64,000 nt of DNA from JANWHF01 sp036276235 (lineage in GTDB: Bacteria; Planctomycetota; Phycisphaerae; Tepidisphaerales; Tepidisphaeraceae). The position numbers were made by a program, and so were the translations under genes. The stretch's first letter is position 1. Every line of letters starts with the position of its first letter. The notes below the pieces were generated by a model. It was not told the origin of the DNA. It saw only the letters and a list, made by a program, of their open reading frames with translations, and ran no database searches. Shown in pieces: positions 1-7,979 of this stretch. Location: the NCBI GenBank assembly GCA_036276235.1, contig DATBDZ010000403.1, positions 7,780 to 71,779 on the forward strand, read 5' to 3'.

Positions 1-1
1 G

Positions 2-265
2 TGGAGTGGTGGTGCACAGTGGGCGCACCGACAGTTGGTCATGTTTCTGCAGCAGCGCGGGTTTCCCTTGGAGCAGTTGCACGTTTTGGACGTTGATCTC
101 CATCCGGAACTTTACGGCGTACCGGAGTTGGCCGGCAAGATTCACGGTTGGGGAGAGGCGGCAGTCATCAGAGACGGCAGGATTATTCTTGTCACCGTTC
201 TTGGCAAAGATCGAAGCCGGATTCACGAGCATTGTGACGAGTTGGTCAGAGCTTGTGACGCCTAA
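2..265 (+). CDS. 3' end of a hypothetical protein (partial)
   Basis: The reading frame is open from the left edge to a TAA at 263-265, so only the last 87 residues are visible and the true start lies outside the window. The visible part has alternating hydrophobic strands and helices (LDVDLHPELYGVPELAGKI, then a strand ending in VTVLGKD), which recalls the second half of a thioredoxin-like fold. No catalytic motif is visible and the assignment is a guess. The acetylesterase gene follows 57 bases downstream on the same strand, so the two may be co-transcribed. Confidence 0.5.
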   Translation, partial: WSGGAQWAHRQLVMFLQQRGFPLEQLHVLDVDLHPELYGVPELAGKIHGWGEAAVIRDGRIILVTVLGKDRSRIHEHCDELVRACDA

Positions 266-322
266 CCGGATAATGAAACGGAAAGAGGGACACTGCAACC
301 AATTGGGAATGAGAGGTTGACG

Positions 323-1348
323 ATGATGTCGATTCAACGTCTATTCAAAATTTCGCACCCCCTAATTTTCATCTGCGCAGTGATTGGCGGGATGCTGCTC
401 GCAACCCGCGCCTTCGCGCAGGACCGCCCGGCCACGCAGGGTACGACTCAGCCGGCTGCGCGCGTGGGCGGTCGTGGCGGGCGTGGGCCGGTTTCGAGTT
501 CGCCGCGCGATCGGCTGCCGTTTTCCAATTCTGATTTTGCGGCGTTGAAGCCTGACTTGCCGACGCTTTTTATTGCCGGAGACTCCACCGCCGCCACCGG
601 CGATCCGGACCATCGCGGCTGGGGGGCGGTGATCGTCGATTACTTCGACACCAGCCGCATCAACCTGCTGAACTATGCGCAGGGCGGGGCATCGTTTCCA
701 TCGTTCTATGCGAGCCGCTGGCCGAAGATGGTGGCGGCAATGAAGCCGGGTGATTTTGTCGTGATCGAACTTGGCCACAACGGCGGCCACCTCGATGGAA
801 TCGGCGACGAAACGCGCGAAGGCCCGATGCGCACCGGCGCCGGCGGACCGACCGTGACCATTCACACGTATGGGTGGTATGTGCGCAAGTTCATCAACGA
901 CGGCAGGAGTAAAGGGGCCACGCCGATCATCTCATCGACCAGTGTTCGAAATATCTGGACGAATCCCGACGCCACCTTCAACGAAGCTCGAATCGTCGAT
1001 CAGAAGCCGAATTACAATCCTGCCGACGACCGCGTCGAGCGCGGCATGGGCCGAGTGCTCTCCAACGGCGAGCGCAGCATGCTCGTCTGGGCCAGACAGG
1101 TAGCGCAGGAGGAGAAAGTCCCATTCGTAGATCACAGCAACATCGCGGCAGATCTCTATGAGCGGCTCGGTCGCGCGGCAGTTCAAAAGTATCACACCGT
1201 CGATCGCACACATTTCAGCACCGAAGGCGCCATCGCCCAGGCCCAGACGTTCATCGCCGGTCTCAAAGCGCTCCCCGACATGCCGCTCGTTGGATGTCTG
1301 AATGATAAGGGAAATGCGATTGGGCCTTACAAGCCGGCGTCCAAATGA
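323..1348 (+). CDS. Secreted SGNH/GDSL hydrolase, rhamnogalacturonan acetylesterase-like (CE12)
   Basis: Predicted exported esterase that removes acetyl groups from pectic or related polysaccharides. The ATG at 323 is preferred over the upstream TTG because GAGAGG sits 6 bases before it. An N-terminal hydrophobic segment ending in AFAQ looks like a signal peptide. The SGNH blocks are in order: GDSTAATG with the nucleophile serine near residue 88, the glycine block NYAQGGAS, the asparagine block ELGHNGG, and the DxxH dyad in VDRTHFS near residue 297. The length of about 341 residues is somewhat longer than typical CE12 enzymes because of a Gly/Arg-rich linker after the signal peptide. Family assignment is firm; the pectin substrate is inferred from the family. 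Confidence 0.85.
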   Translation: MMSIQRLFKISHPLIFICAVIGGMLLATRAFAQDRPATQGTTQPAARVGGRGGRGPVSSSPRDRLPFSNSDFAALKPDLPTLFIAGDSTAATGDPDHRGWGAVIVDYFDTSRINLLNYAQGGASFPSFYASRWPKMVAAMKPGDFVVIELGHNGGHLDGIGDETREGPMRTGAGGPTVTIHTYGWYVRKFINDGRSKGATPIISSTSVRNIWTNPDATFNEARIVDQKPNYNPADDRVERGMGRVLSNGERSMLVWARQVAQEEKVPFVDHSNIAADLYERLGRAAVQKYHTVDRTHFSTEGAIAQAQTFIAGLKALPDMPLVGCLNDKGNAIGPYKPASK

Positions 1349-1402
1349 TCGCCGGCGGCCACTGCTTACCGCGCAATTGATCCTGTGCCCTCTCAAACAA
1401 TT

Positions 1403-1467
1403 AAAGGTGACGCGAACCTTTAATTCAATTCCAGGCGAATTTCCATGTAAAGGTTCGCGTCACCTTT
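1403..1467. repeat. 65-bp palindromic element, copy 1
   Basis: Perfect 19-bp inverted repeat. The left arm AAAGGTGACGCGAACCTTT is at 1403-1421 and its exact reverse complement is at 1449-1467, around a 27-base spacer containing AATT and GCGAATT. The same element recurs at 4347-4411 with the same spacer length. It lies between the convergent ends of the acetylesterase and the SYLF lipoprotein gene, so it could act as a bidirectional terminator or be a small non-autonomous mobile repeat. The rest of 1349-1615 shows nothing else. Confidence 0.85.
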
Positions 1468-1615
1468 ACTTAATGCGTCGAGAGTCGAGAGATATGAACC
1501 GCCGATGCACGCGAACTCGACCGAGGTCGCCCGTTGCGCGGCGGAGCGCCTCTGCCGCGCAACGGACAACGAACCGCAAACAACCGACAACAAACAGATC
1601 AGCCGCAGGCGATCA

Positions 1616-2197
1616 CTAGTAAGGTGATTTGGTTGTTGACGATGCCGTCGATTCCTTGGGGCTGTAGCTGAACTTCTGACCGCCCAGGGATGCTTCGTAC
1701 ATCAGGCCGCCGTTGACGCGGACGAAGGTGGCGACGCCGTTCTCAAACTTGGCCGTGGTGGCCGCACCCGCGGTGGCGGCGACCGCCGACGCGTTTCCGG
1801 AAAAGGCGAAGTCGCCGCTCTTGAATTTGTCGAGGGCCTCTTTGGTCTGGAATATCAGCAGCTCGCTATATCCCTGCCCGCCGGCCTGGAAGCCGATGGT
1901 CGCCTGCGACATGTCGGTCCAGCCGACCTGCGTTCCCTGTTCGTAGACCGCGCCCTTCCCGTAGGCGCCGCCGACGCCGACGGCTCCCTTCACGATGGAA
2001 GGCAGAATCGCGTAGCCATACGATTTGTTGACCAGCTCCTGGAGTGTGTTGTCATCTTTATAGAACGCCTTCAAGGCGTCCGACGAAGCCGAGCGAAGCT
2101 CTTCCCGGTCGGAATGTGAAGTGGGCGCCGTCGAGCAACCGCCCAAGGCGATCAGGGCTAGAGCCGCCAACGAACAACGCAGTGCAAATGAGCGCAT
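1616..2197 (-). CDS. SYLF-domain lipid-binding lipoprotein
   Basis: The protein of 193 residues starts at the ATG at 2197, where AGGAG lies 8 bases upstream on the minus strand. The N-terminus is a lipoprotein signal with lipobox LGGC. The remainder matches the SYLF (DUF500/Ysc84-type) lipid-binding family: KSYGYAILPSIVKGAVGVGG followed by GKGAVYEQG, then IGFQAGGQGYSELLIF, a Gly/Ala-rich segment, and a C-terminal YEASLGGQKFSYSP. These proteins bind phosphoinositides or phospholipids in eukaryotes; in bacteria the role is unknown, although they are common envelope lipoproteins. Family call is firm; function is open. It is transcribed alone, convergent with the esterase gene. Confidence 0.88.
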   Translation of the reverse strand: MRSFALRCSLAALALIALGGCSTAPTSHSDREELRSASSDALKAFYKDDNTLQELVNKSYGYAILPSIVKGAVGVGGAYGKGAVYEQGTQVGWTDMSQATIGFQAGGQGYSELLIFQTKEALDKFKSGDFAFSGNASAVAATAGAATTAKFENGVATFVRVNGGLMYEASLGGQKFSYSPKESTASSTTKSPY

Positions 2198-2414
2198 GGT
2201 CGATCTCCTCAGATCAGAGTGGATGAAGCGGCCGGACCTTCCGGCACCGCATATCATCTTCCTGCCCAGTCATCGCTATGGATATTGGACTTTAGTGCTA
2301 TACGGCGTATCGCGGGCCGGCCTCCGAACCATGAGCACGCTGCAACCACGATTTTACCAAATCATTACCGCAAGCTTATGACTCGCCCTTCCCACCCCGC
2401 CTAAAACCTCCTCA

Positions 2415-2450
2415 TGACATGCGACGAACCGTTCCGGTCGCCGCATGTCA
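2415..2450. other. Stem-loop in the leader upstream of the RTX gene
   Basis: TGACATGCG at 2415-2423 pairs perfectly with CGCATGTCA at 2442-2450, with further CGA/TCG pairing inside. It lies about 95 bases before the RTX start codon, in a 348-base gap between divergent genes. A second weaker hairpin (GGGCT...AGCCC) follows. I do not recognise a riboswitch here. It could be a leader structure or a terminator-like element. Confidence 0.45.
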
Positions 2451-2545
2451 GTTCGGGCTGCGTGGCCATTGCCAGCAGAAAAGCCCGGGCAGATCGACGA
2501 AAGAAAACAAGGGCCGTCCATCGTGATGGCCAGAGGAGATGTGTT

Positions 2546-4270
2546 ATGAGCTCCGTTGTATTTGAATCGCTTGAACGCCGCACCCATTTTTCCGTGACGG
2601 CGGTTTTCGCGCCGGTGACGGGGGTGCTGAATGTGACCGGCGATAACGCCTCTAATGCGATCGTCGTCAGCCGCGATGCGGCCGGCAGAATTCTGGTGAA
2701 CGGTGGGACGGTCAATGTGAGCGGCGGCATCGCGACCGTCGCCAATACGCACAGCATTGCCGTGTCGGGGCTGGGCGGGAACGACGCCTTGACGCTTGAC
2801 CAAACCCATGGAGCACTCCCCGCCGCGCAGCTGAATGGCGGCGCCGGGAATGACACGCTGACCGGCGGCGATGGAAATGATCTGCTGATCGGCGGCGACG
2901 GAAACGACCTGGTCATCGGCGGCCGCGGGAGCGACGTCGCCCAGATGGGAGCCGGCGACGATACCTTCGTCTGGAACCCGGGCGACGGCTCCGATGTCAT
3001 CGACGGCCAGGGCGGCAACGACACCATGCAATTCAATGGCGCAAGCGTGGCCGAGGGCGTTAGCCTTTCCGCAATTAGAACTCATCTGCATTTCACGCGA
3101 GACGTGGCGAACATCGCGATGGACACCGTCGGCGTCGAAAATGTCAACTTCAAAGCGCTCGGTGGCGCTGATGTCATCCGAATCGGTGACTTGAGCGCTA
3201 CGGATGTGAAGCATGTTAACCTCGACCTGGCGTCGCCGGCGGGAAGCGGCACCGGCGACGGAGCAGTCGACTTCGTGAACGTCTTCGGCAGCAATGGCAA
3301 TGTGAACGACCACATTCAGATCGCCGGTGCTGGAAGCAGCTATAGCGTCACTGGTCTCTCTGAGACGGTCTCCGTGACCGGCTCGGAAGCAACCGACCAG
3401 TTAACGGTCACCCCATCAGATGGAAATAGCATCGTGAACGCGCAGGGGCTCGCGGCCGTGACGACGCATCTGACCGTCGTCGGCGGCCATGGCAATGACA
3501 CCATCACCGGCGGGCAGGGTAACGACATGCTCCTCGGCGGCGACGGCAACGACGTTATCATCGGCGGCCCAGGTCATGACACGGCGCTTCTGGGCACAGG
3601 CGATGACACGTTCATCTGGAACCCCGGCGATGGTAGCGACATCATCGAAGGCCAGGCCGGCGACGACACGATGCTCTTCAATGGCGCCAATGTCGCCGAA
3701 AAAGTCGATATCGCCGCCAATGGAACGCGCCTGCGATTCACGCGCGATGTGGCGAACATCGTCATGGACGCCGACGGCATTGAGAATGTGAATTTCCGCG
3801 CGCTCGGCGGCGCTGACGCGATCACCGTGGAAGACCTCGCCGGCACCGCCGTAACCGCGGTGAACCTTGACCTCGGCAGCAACGGGGCCGGTGGCGGGGG
3901 CGCCGGTGATGGCAGCGCCGACACCGTCATCGTCAATGGCACCGCCGGCAAGGATGTCATCTCGGCGTCCGGTACTTCGGGCGCGGCATCCCTCAAAGGG
4001 CTGGCGACGCTGGTGCGTATCACCAACGCCGAGGCAGCCAATGACCGCCTGATTGTCCGGGGCAATGCGGGTGATGACGTGGTTGAGGCCTCCAACCTGG
4101 GTGCCCACACCATTCAGTTCAGTGCCGACGGCGGCGCTGGTAACGATGTGCTCATCGGCAGCGCCGGCAACGACACCCTCACCGGCGACGCCGGCGACGA
4201 CCTGCTCATCGGCGGCCCCGGCAACGACCTGCTCGACGGCGGCACCGGTAACAATGTGCTGATCCAATAG
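2546..4270 (+). CDS. Exported RTX-type calcium-binding repeat protein with LEPR-XLL-like N-terminus
   Basis: The 574-residue product starts at ATG 2546, preceded by AGAGGAGA. Residues 4-14 read VFESLERRTHF, resembling the LEPR-XLL motif found at the start of many planctomycete exported proteins. Glycine/aspartate nonapeptides of the GGxGNDxLx type occur in three blocks, near residues 95-130, 320-355 and at the C-terminus (about 535-574), so the protein should fold into calcium-bound parallel beta-rolls outside the cytoplasm. There is an internal tandem duplication of about 220 residues: GAGDDTFVWNPGDGSDVI recurs as GTGDDTFIWNPGDGSDII, and FTRDVANI appears in both halves. No enzymatic domain is visible. 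A surface-coat or matrix role is inferred. Confidence 0.88.
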   Translation: MSSVVFESLERRTHFSVTAVFAPVTGVLNVTGDNASNAIVVSRDAAGRILVNGGTVNVSGGIATVANTHSIAVSGLGGNDALTLDQTHGALPAAQLNGGAGNDTLTGGDGNDLLIGGDGNDLVIGGRGSDVAQMGAGDDTFVWNPGDGSDVIDGQGGNDTMQFNGASVAEGVSLSAIRTHLHFTRDVANIAMDTVGVENVNFKALGGADVIRIGDLSATDVKHVNLDLASPAGSGTGDGAVDFVNVFGSNGNVNDHIQIAGAGSSYSVTGLSETVSVTGSEATDQLTVTPSDGNSIVNAQGLAAVTTHLTVVGGHGNDTITGGQGNDMLLGGDGNDVIIGGPGHDTALLGTGDDTFIWNPGDGSDIIEGQAGDDTMLFNGANVAEKVDIAANGTRLRFTRDVANIVMDADGIENVNFRALGGADAITVEDLAGTAVTAVNLDLGSNGAGGGGAGDGSADTVIVNGTAGKDVISASGTSGAASLKGLATLVRITNAEAANDRLIVRGNAGDDVVEASNLGAHTIQFSADGGAGNDVLIGSAGNDTLTGDAGDDLLIGGPGNDLLDGGTGNNVLIQ

Positions 4271-4297
4271 CCGCAGCCCAAAAAAGGGGAAATTCCG

Positions 4298-4340
4298 CGA
4301 GCCGGGAAGGCGCAAGTGCCTTCCCGGCTCGATTCGTTTC
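4298..4340 (+). terminator. Rho-independent terminator of the RTX gene
   Basis: A perfect 14-bp stem, CGAGCCGGGAAGGC (4298-4311) with its complement at 4318-4331, closes a GCAAGT loop and is followed by the T-rich ATTCGTTTC. It lies 27 bases after the RTX stop codon. Confidence 0.75.
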
Positions 4341-4346
4341 CGAATT

Positions 4347-4411
4347 AAAGGTGACGCGAACCTTTAATTGAATTTTCGCGCGAATTCCGTGGAAAGGTTC
4401 GCGTCACCTTC
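4347..4411. repeat. 65-bp palindromic element, copy 2
   Basis: Second copy of the element at 1403-1467. The left arm (4347-4365) is identical. The right arm (4393-4411) matches in 18 of 19 positions. The spacer is again 27 bases with conserved AATT and GCGAATT. It lies directly behind the RTX terminator. Confidence 0.85.
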
Positions 4412-4428
4412 AATTGTTCCCCTCGGAC

Positions 4429-4530
4429 TTGAAACCAGAAACCCGAAAACCGAAACCCATTTCCCCTTCCCCAACTTGAAACCTGAAACCAGAAACCCGA
4501 AACTCATGCCCAACCTGAAACCCGAAACTC
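4429..4530. repeat. GAAACC/CGAAAC short-repeat tract
   Basis: A degenerate tandem tract of 7-8 base units of the form GAAACCnGAAACC. It ends about 20 bases before the start codon at 4550. Similar tracts lie at 12280-12309 and 34318-34350, in each case within about 70 bases upstream of a start codon. Confidence 0.7.
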
Positions 4531-4549
4531 ATTCGATCTGGAGGCATCC

Positions 4550-5398
4550 TTGCGCGTTCGCATTACTTTGCTGGCGGCTCTCTTCACGTTTTGCGTCTCA
4601 TCCGCCCGCGCCGAGATCCATATCTACTGCGCGGATCACAACAACAAGAAGCTGATCAAGATCAAGGAGGATGGCACGCTCCTGTGGGAATTCCCCAACA
4701 ACAATGGCCACGATGTGCAGTTGCTTAAGAATGGCAATCTGCTGATCGTGACCGGCGAAGTGCAGGAGGTGTCGCCGGACAAGAAGATCGTGTGGCACAT
4801 CGGCCGCCCGACGATTCGCAGTGCCGAGGCGGCGCAGCGGCTGGACAACGGCAACACCGTCATCGCCGACAATGGGCAGCATGCGGTCATCGAAATCGAC
4901 GACAAGAATCAGGAAGTGTGGCGATTTGATGTGCCGAACAACAACAAACGCCCGCAGCCAACCATGCGGCAAGTCCGTCGACTGCCCAATGGCAACACGC
5001 TCATCTGTGCCAGCACCGAAGATGAAGTGTGGGAAGTGAATCCGCAGAAGCAGATCGTCTGGCGATACAAGATTCCGTTCCCCTACCTGGCGACCCGCCT
5101 CGAAAACGGCAACACCCTCATGAGCAGCGGCGACGGCTACGGCAGCCCGCGCGGGTACTACGTCATCGAAGTAGATCCGCAAGGCAAAACCGTCTGGAAG
5201 TTCGGCGGAGCCGATGCCCCGGACGATCAGAAGCTCAACTGGCCTTCAGGATTCGTGCGCTACAAAGACGGCAACACCTATGTCTCCGAAGCGCAAGGCG
5301 CGGATATCAAAGTGCTCTCGCCGGACAAGAAAGTGCTGCGCACGATCACAAGCCCGGCGATGAAGCATCCGTGTACGCTGGTGATTGTGGATGAGTAA
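4550..5398 (+). CDS. Secreted beta-propeller (PQQ/NHL-like repeat) protein
   Basis: The 282-residue product starts at TTG 4550, with GGAGG five bases upstream. Residues 1-22 form a signal peptide ending in ARAE. The rest is made of about six blade-like repeats with recurring LxNGNTLI(x) and xxxVWxF/Y elements (LLKNGNLLIVTG, RLDNGNTVIADNG, RLPNGNTLICAS, RLENGNTLMSSGDG). This layout matches single-domain PQQ-like or arylsulfotransferase-like propellers. No enzymatic residues are evident, so a binding or scaffold role in the periplasm is likely. The fold is fairly certain; the function is unknown. Confidence 0.75.
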   Translation: MRVRITLLAALFTFCVSSARAEIHIYCADHNNKKLIKIKEDGTLLWEFPNNNGHDVQLLKNGNLLIVTGEVQEVSPDKKIVWHIGRPTIRSAEAAQRLDNGNTVIADNGQHAVIEIDDKNQEVWRFDVPNNNKRPQPTMRQVRRLPNGNTLICASTEDEVWEVNPQKQIVWRYKIPFPYLATRLENGNTLMSSGDGYGSPRGYYVIEVDPQGKTVWKFGGADAPDDQKLNWPSGFVRYKDGNTYVSEAQGADIKVLSPDKKVLRTITSPAMKHPCTLVIVDE

Positions 5399-5400
5399 CG

Positions 5401-5432
5401 GTCAGTCGCGGTACTCCGAGTGGAGTCGTCCC
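5401..5432 (+). repeat. Direct repeat GTCAGTCGCsGTACTCCGAG, copy 1
   Basis: GTCAGTCGCGGTACTCCGAG followed by TGGA at 5401-5424 recurs at 5801-5824 as GTCAGTCGCCGTACTCCGAG followed by AGGA, exactly 400 bases further. It sits directly behind the beta-propeller stop codon. The interval 5433-5691 contains no gene that I can support. Confidence 0.7.
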
Positions 5433-5691
5433 CTTTTTCCGTTTCCAACGGCTGACCTCTGCCGACGACGACACGTTCGGAAGAGGCTCGAAAGCGATGT
5501 AACACTTTGTATAAAATGTAGCGCGCCGAGCCTGCTCGATTTGTCTAATCATTGCTTGACGACATTCTTAAGTCGTTCTGCGACAACTGCTTGCAAGACT
5601 TGGGCTGACTTATTTATGGTCCGATGAATTCCACCTCGTAACACATTAATTGTCAAGCTATATTTTGATAAATCGCCCGGGCCGTTGGGGC

Positions 5692-6441
5692 TTAATATGT
5701 ACACGTCCCCGTTTCCGCTCCCGTCCCCGTTTCCGTTCCCCCTTTTTCGCTCTGTTGTTGATGCCGTCGTCGGGCCAGCCGAATCAGATGTCGCGTAGAG
5801 GTCAGTCGCCGTACTCCGAGAGGACCCGTGCCTTTGCTGCAGCCGGTCCGGTGAAGTAGCAGTCCCCCTTTCCCCCACTCATCCCCTTTTTCGCCACCAT
5901 CTCCTTTCCGTCTTCTGTCCGGATTTTCAGTGCTGCTCGCATTTCCCATTTCACTCTTCTCAAGTTGGGAGATCTTCGCGATCTTTCCATCAGAATCATA
6001 TCCAGCGGCGGCCGTCACCTCGAATCCGCGAAGCCTTGATAATGCACGGCGCGCCTCTTCACGATCCTGAGCCCTGACAATAAAACAGAAAACAAAAGGT
6101 ATGGTTTCCTCATCACAAAAGGGCAAAACTAACGCGTAGAGTGAAGCATCGCCCTCCGGATAACGAAACGCCTCGGTCAGACCATTTGTGCGCCTTAACA
6201 CGCATGGTCGAGCGAACGCCTTGAATCTTCTAACTGCCTCATCCACCACTGAAGCCTGTTCATTTTTCCCTGGCCGAACATGGGACAAGACTTGCAAATT
6301 GACGCCATCCGGATCGCCATCGTTGCGTTGGACGTAAAATGCAATTGCTTCACTAGCTCCGGCGACATGGGACATGCGAACGAGAAAATGTCTGGCCATT
6401 GATGACAACAGCGGTGACTCAAAATCTTCCATTGCGTTCAA
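5692..6441 (-). CDS. Hypothetical protein, possibly GAF-like, with repeat-derived C-terminus
   Basis: The first about 165 residues look like a real globular alpha/beta domain: ASEAIAFYVQRNDGDPDG, VDEAVRRFKAFARPCVLRR and LYALVLPFCDEETIPFVF suggest a GAF- or PAS-like sensor fold, but no diagnostic motif is present. From about residue 165 on, the frame runs through the repeat at 5801-5832 and the polypyrimidine tract, giving a low-complexity, Arg/Gly-rich tail. The original stop was therefore probably lost to repeat insertion. The start is ATG 6441 (or the Met three residues later). The next gene upstream on the same strand ends at 6471, 29 bases away, consistent with one transcript. Confidence 0.55.
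   Translation of the reverse strand: MNAMEDFESPLLSSMARHFLVRMSHVAGASEAIAFYVQRNDGDPDGVNLQVLSHVRPGKNEQASVVDEAVRRFKAFARPCVLRRTNGLTEAFRYPEGDASLYALVLPFCDEETIPFVFCFIVRAQDREEARRALSRLRGFEVTAAAGYDSDGKIAKISQLEKSEMGNASSTENPDRRRKGDGGEKGDEWGKGGLLLHRTGCSKGTGPLGVRRLTSTRHLIRLARRRHQQQSEKGGTETGTGAETGTCTY
5704..5747. repeat. Polypyrimidine tract of CCCCGTTTCCG units
   Basis: An imperfect hexamer-like repeat (GTCCCCGTTTCCGCTCCCGT and a second similar unit) on the plus strand. It lies inside the extreme 3' end of the minus-strand reading frame 5692-6441, where it encodes a low-complexity Gly/Thr tail. Confidence 0.6.
5801..5832 (+). repeat. Direct repeat GTCAGTCGCsGTACTCCGAG, copy 2
   Basis: Second copy of the repeat at 5401, spaced exactly 400 bases from the first and in the same orientation. 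It overlaps the 3' part of the minus-strand reading frame 5692-6441. Confidence 0.7.
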
Positions 6442-6470
6442 TCCTCAACTCGCCCCGCCCGTCCAGTTTT

Positions 6471-7031
6471 TTACTCCCGGGCCCTATCGGAAGCCAGCAG
6501 TTCAATCAGCCGCTCGCCCCACACCGCCTGGTCGCGCCCCAGGGCTTTTCTGGATTCTGGGTCGCCGGCGTTGGGATCGAACCGCAAGGCTTGGAGCAGC
6601 CCGCGCGCCAGGAGGGACAGCCCAAGCAGCGCCATGACGACCGTGAGGCTGACACTGACGGTCCCCAGGGAGAACGCCAGCGGCACCAGCGAAAGACAGC
6701 TGATCACACCGCCGACAATCTGTAGGATGTTAATGGATCGCTCTTCCTTGAGTATCCGGACCATGTCGTCCTGGTAGCAGCCGCAGGTCGGGCAGGGAAC
6801 CGGATGCACCACGTTTTGGCTTTTGCTCAGCAGGTTCTGCTGGGCCTTTTGGCGTGCGAGATCGGCGGATGCTTCTCCGCCGACAAAAAGGACATCGTGA
6901 TTCTCGCCGCGGGCTTCCAGTTTCAGAACGACGGCGTACGGTTCATGGCAGTGGGCGCAGGTGAGCATTCTCAAGAATTCGCCCTGCACGGTGGCCACAT
7001 GCTTCACACCAATTGGAACGTGAATGACCAT
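6471..7031 (-). CDS. Membrane protein with CxxC zinc-binding motifs
   Basis: The 186-residue product starts at ATG 7031; the open frame extends upstream but would overlap the DUF1028 gene. It begins MVIHVPIGVKHVAT and carries two metal-binding pairs, CAHC (about residue 24) and CPTCGCYQ (about residue 80), with the pattern of a split zinc ribbon. Two adjacent hydrophobic segments follow (about residues 104-150; INILQIVGGVISCLSLVPLA and VSLTVVMALLGLSLLARG). The C-terminal 35 residues are charged. I do not recognise a family. A membrane-anchored zinc protein of unknown role is all that can be supported. Confidence 0.65.
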   Translation of the reverse strand: MVIHVPIGVKHVATVQGEFLRMLTCAHCHEPYAVVLKLEARGENHDVLFVGGEASADLARQKAQQNLLSKSQNVVHPVPCPTCGCYQDDMVRILKEERSINILQIVGGVISCLSLVPLAFSLGTVSVSLTVVMALLGLSLLARGLLQALRFDPNAGDPESRKALGRDQAVWGERLIELLASDRARE

Positions 7032-7083
7032 GGCATCTCCGATGTCGTGTCCCGTAACAGTGTTCGCCACGCGCCAGACGCAA

Positions 7084-7926
7084 TTACCCCCGTCCGCGCG
7101 GCCGTTGCGTCGCCGCCTTCTCCACAAGTCGCCGCAGTTCCTTTAGCGGCTCGGGGTTGTCATCCACCTGCAGGCGTAGCACGGTATCGTTGTGGAGCCA
7201 GACGCCGCCGTCTTTTTTTACGATGATCATTGCGGCGCTCTGCATGCCTCGCTTGTCTCCGCCGGCCTTCTGGCCGGCTTCCAGGGCCGCCATCAGGCGG
7301 AACGACAGGTGGCCGGCGGCTCCGGTCGCGGGCGCCTTCTCGAAGGCCTCGACCATCTCATTCACGACGGCTTCGCCGGCGAGAATGTTTCCCTGTGCCG
7401 TGCAGAATTTCCCCTGCTTGCCCCCCGCCCACGCGGTGGCTTTGGTGCCGGTGAAGGTGGCGGTTTGGCCCCTGAGATTGATGACGGCAAACTGCCGTCC
7501 ATCCTTTGACCAGTCGCGCGGCCGCGGGTCCGGATCCTTTTCCCAGATTTGTTTGATGATGTCCGTCGGCGCAAGGCCCTGCTTGAGCAGCGCAAGGGCT
7601 CGCGGCCCGTAGGAGACATCGACGATCGCCTGCGTCGCCGCCGCCCCTGCGTCGGCGTCGGCCCAGAGCACGCCATTGCCCACGGAGAAGACGCGCGACT
7701 GCACCGCGCCGCCGACTTCGCCGGTCGCCGGATCGAATCCCAGGATGGAAAAAGTCGCCACCGGCGGCCCCGGTGCATCTTGCGCCGCGATACGTATCTG
7801 TGGCGTTTGTCGCGTTTGTGCCATCTGACCTTCCCGCGGCGATGCCGCTGAGTGAATGGCCAGTATTCCCGCAAGCAACACAGGCACGGCAAGAATTGCC
7901 GCGATCCGCAAGTTGAAACGCAACAT
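7084..7926 (-). CDS. Exported DUF1028 (Ntn-hydrolase-like) protein
   Basis: The start ATG at 7926 is preceded by GAGG on the minus strand. A signal peptide (residues 1-28) leads into a DUF1028 domain: PVATFSILGFDPATGEVGGA, FSVGNGVLWADADAGAAATQ, then YGPRALALLKQGLAPTDIIK and AQGNILAGEAVV. DUF1028 proteins share the Ntn-hydrolase fold and are usually periplasmic or cytoplasmic proteins of unknown substrate. The C-terminus ends in a basic RPRGRG tail. It lies 53 bases behind the DUF1080 gene and precedes the CxxC membrane protein, all on the minus strand. Confidence 0.88.
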   Translation of the reverse strand: MLRFNLRIAAILAVPVLLAGILAIHSAASPREGQMAQTRQTPQIRIAAQDAPGPPVATFSILGFDPATGEVGGAVQSRVFSVGNGVLWADADAGAAATQAIVDVSYGPRALALLKQGLAPTDIIKQIWEKDPDPRPRDWSKDGRQFAVINLRGQTATFTGTKATAWAGGKQGKFCTAQGNILAGEAVVNEMVEAFEKAPATGAAGHLSFRLMAALEAGQKAGGDKRGMQSAAMIIVKKDGGVWLHNDTVLRLQVDDNPEPLKELRRLVEKAATQRPRGRG

Positions 7927-7979
7927 AATGACCTCGCAAACGCTGGCCGTTTGCCCTGAATGCCCCGGAGGGATGCGCG

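Noticed and set aside
2414..2545. Riboswitch upstream of the RTX gene
   Set aside because: Hairpins exist, but none of the known riboswitch cores could be matched by eye.
2354..3313. Minus-strand frame of 319 codons opposite the RTX gene
   Set aside because: Antisense to Gly/Asp repeat codons, with no recognisable protein pattern; the RTX frame is clearly coding.
4429..4530. CRISPR array
   Set aside because: Units are 7-8 bases long, without constant-length spacers, and no cas gene is present.
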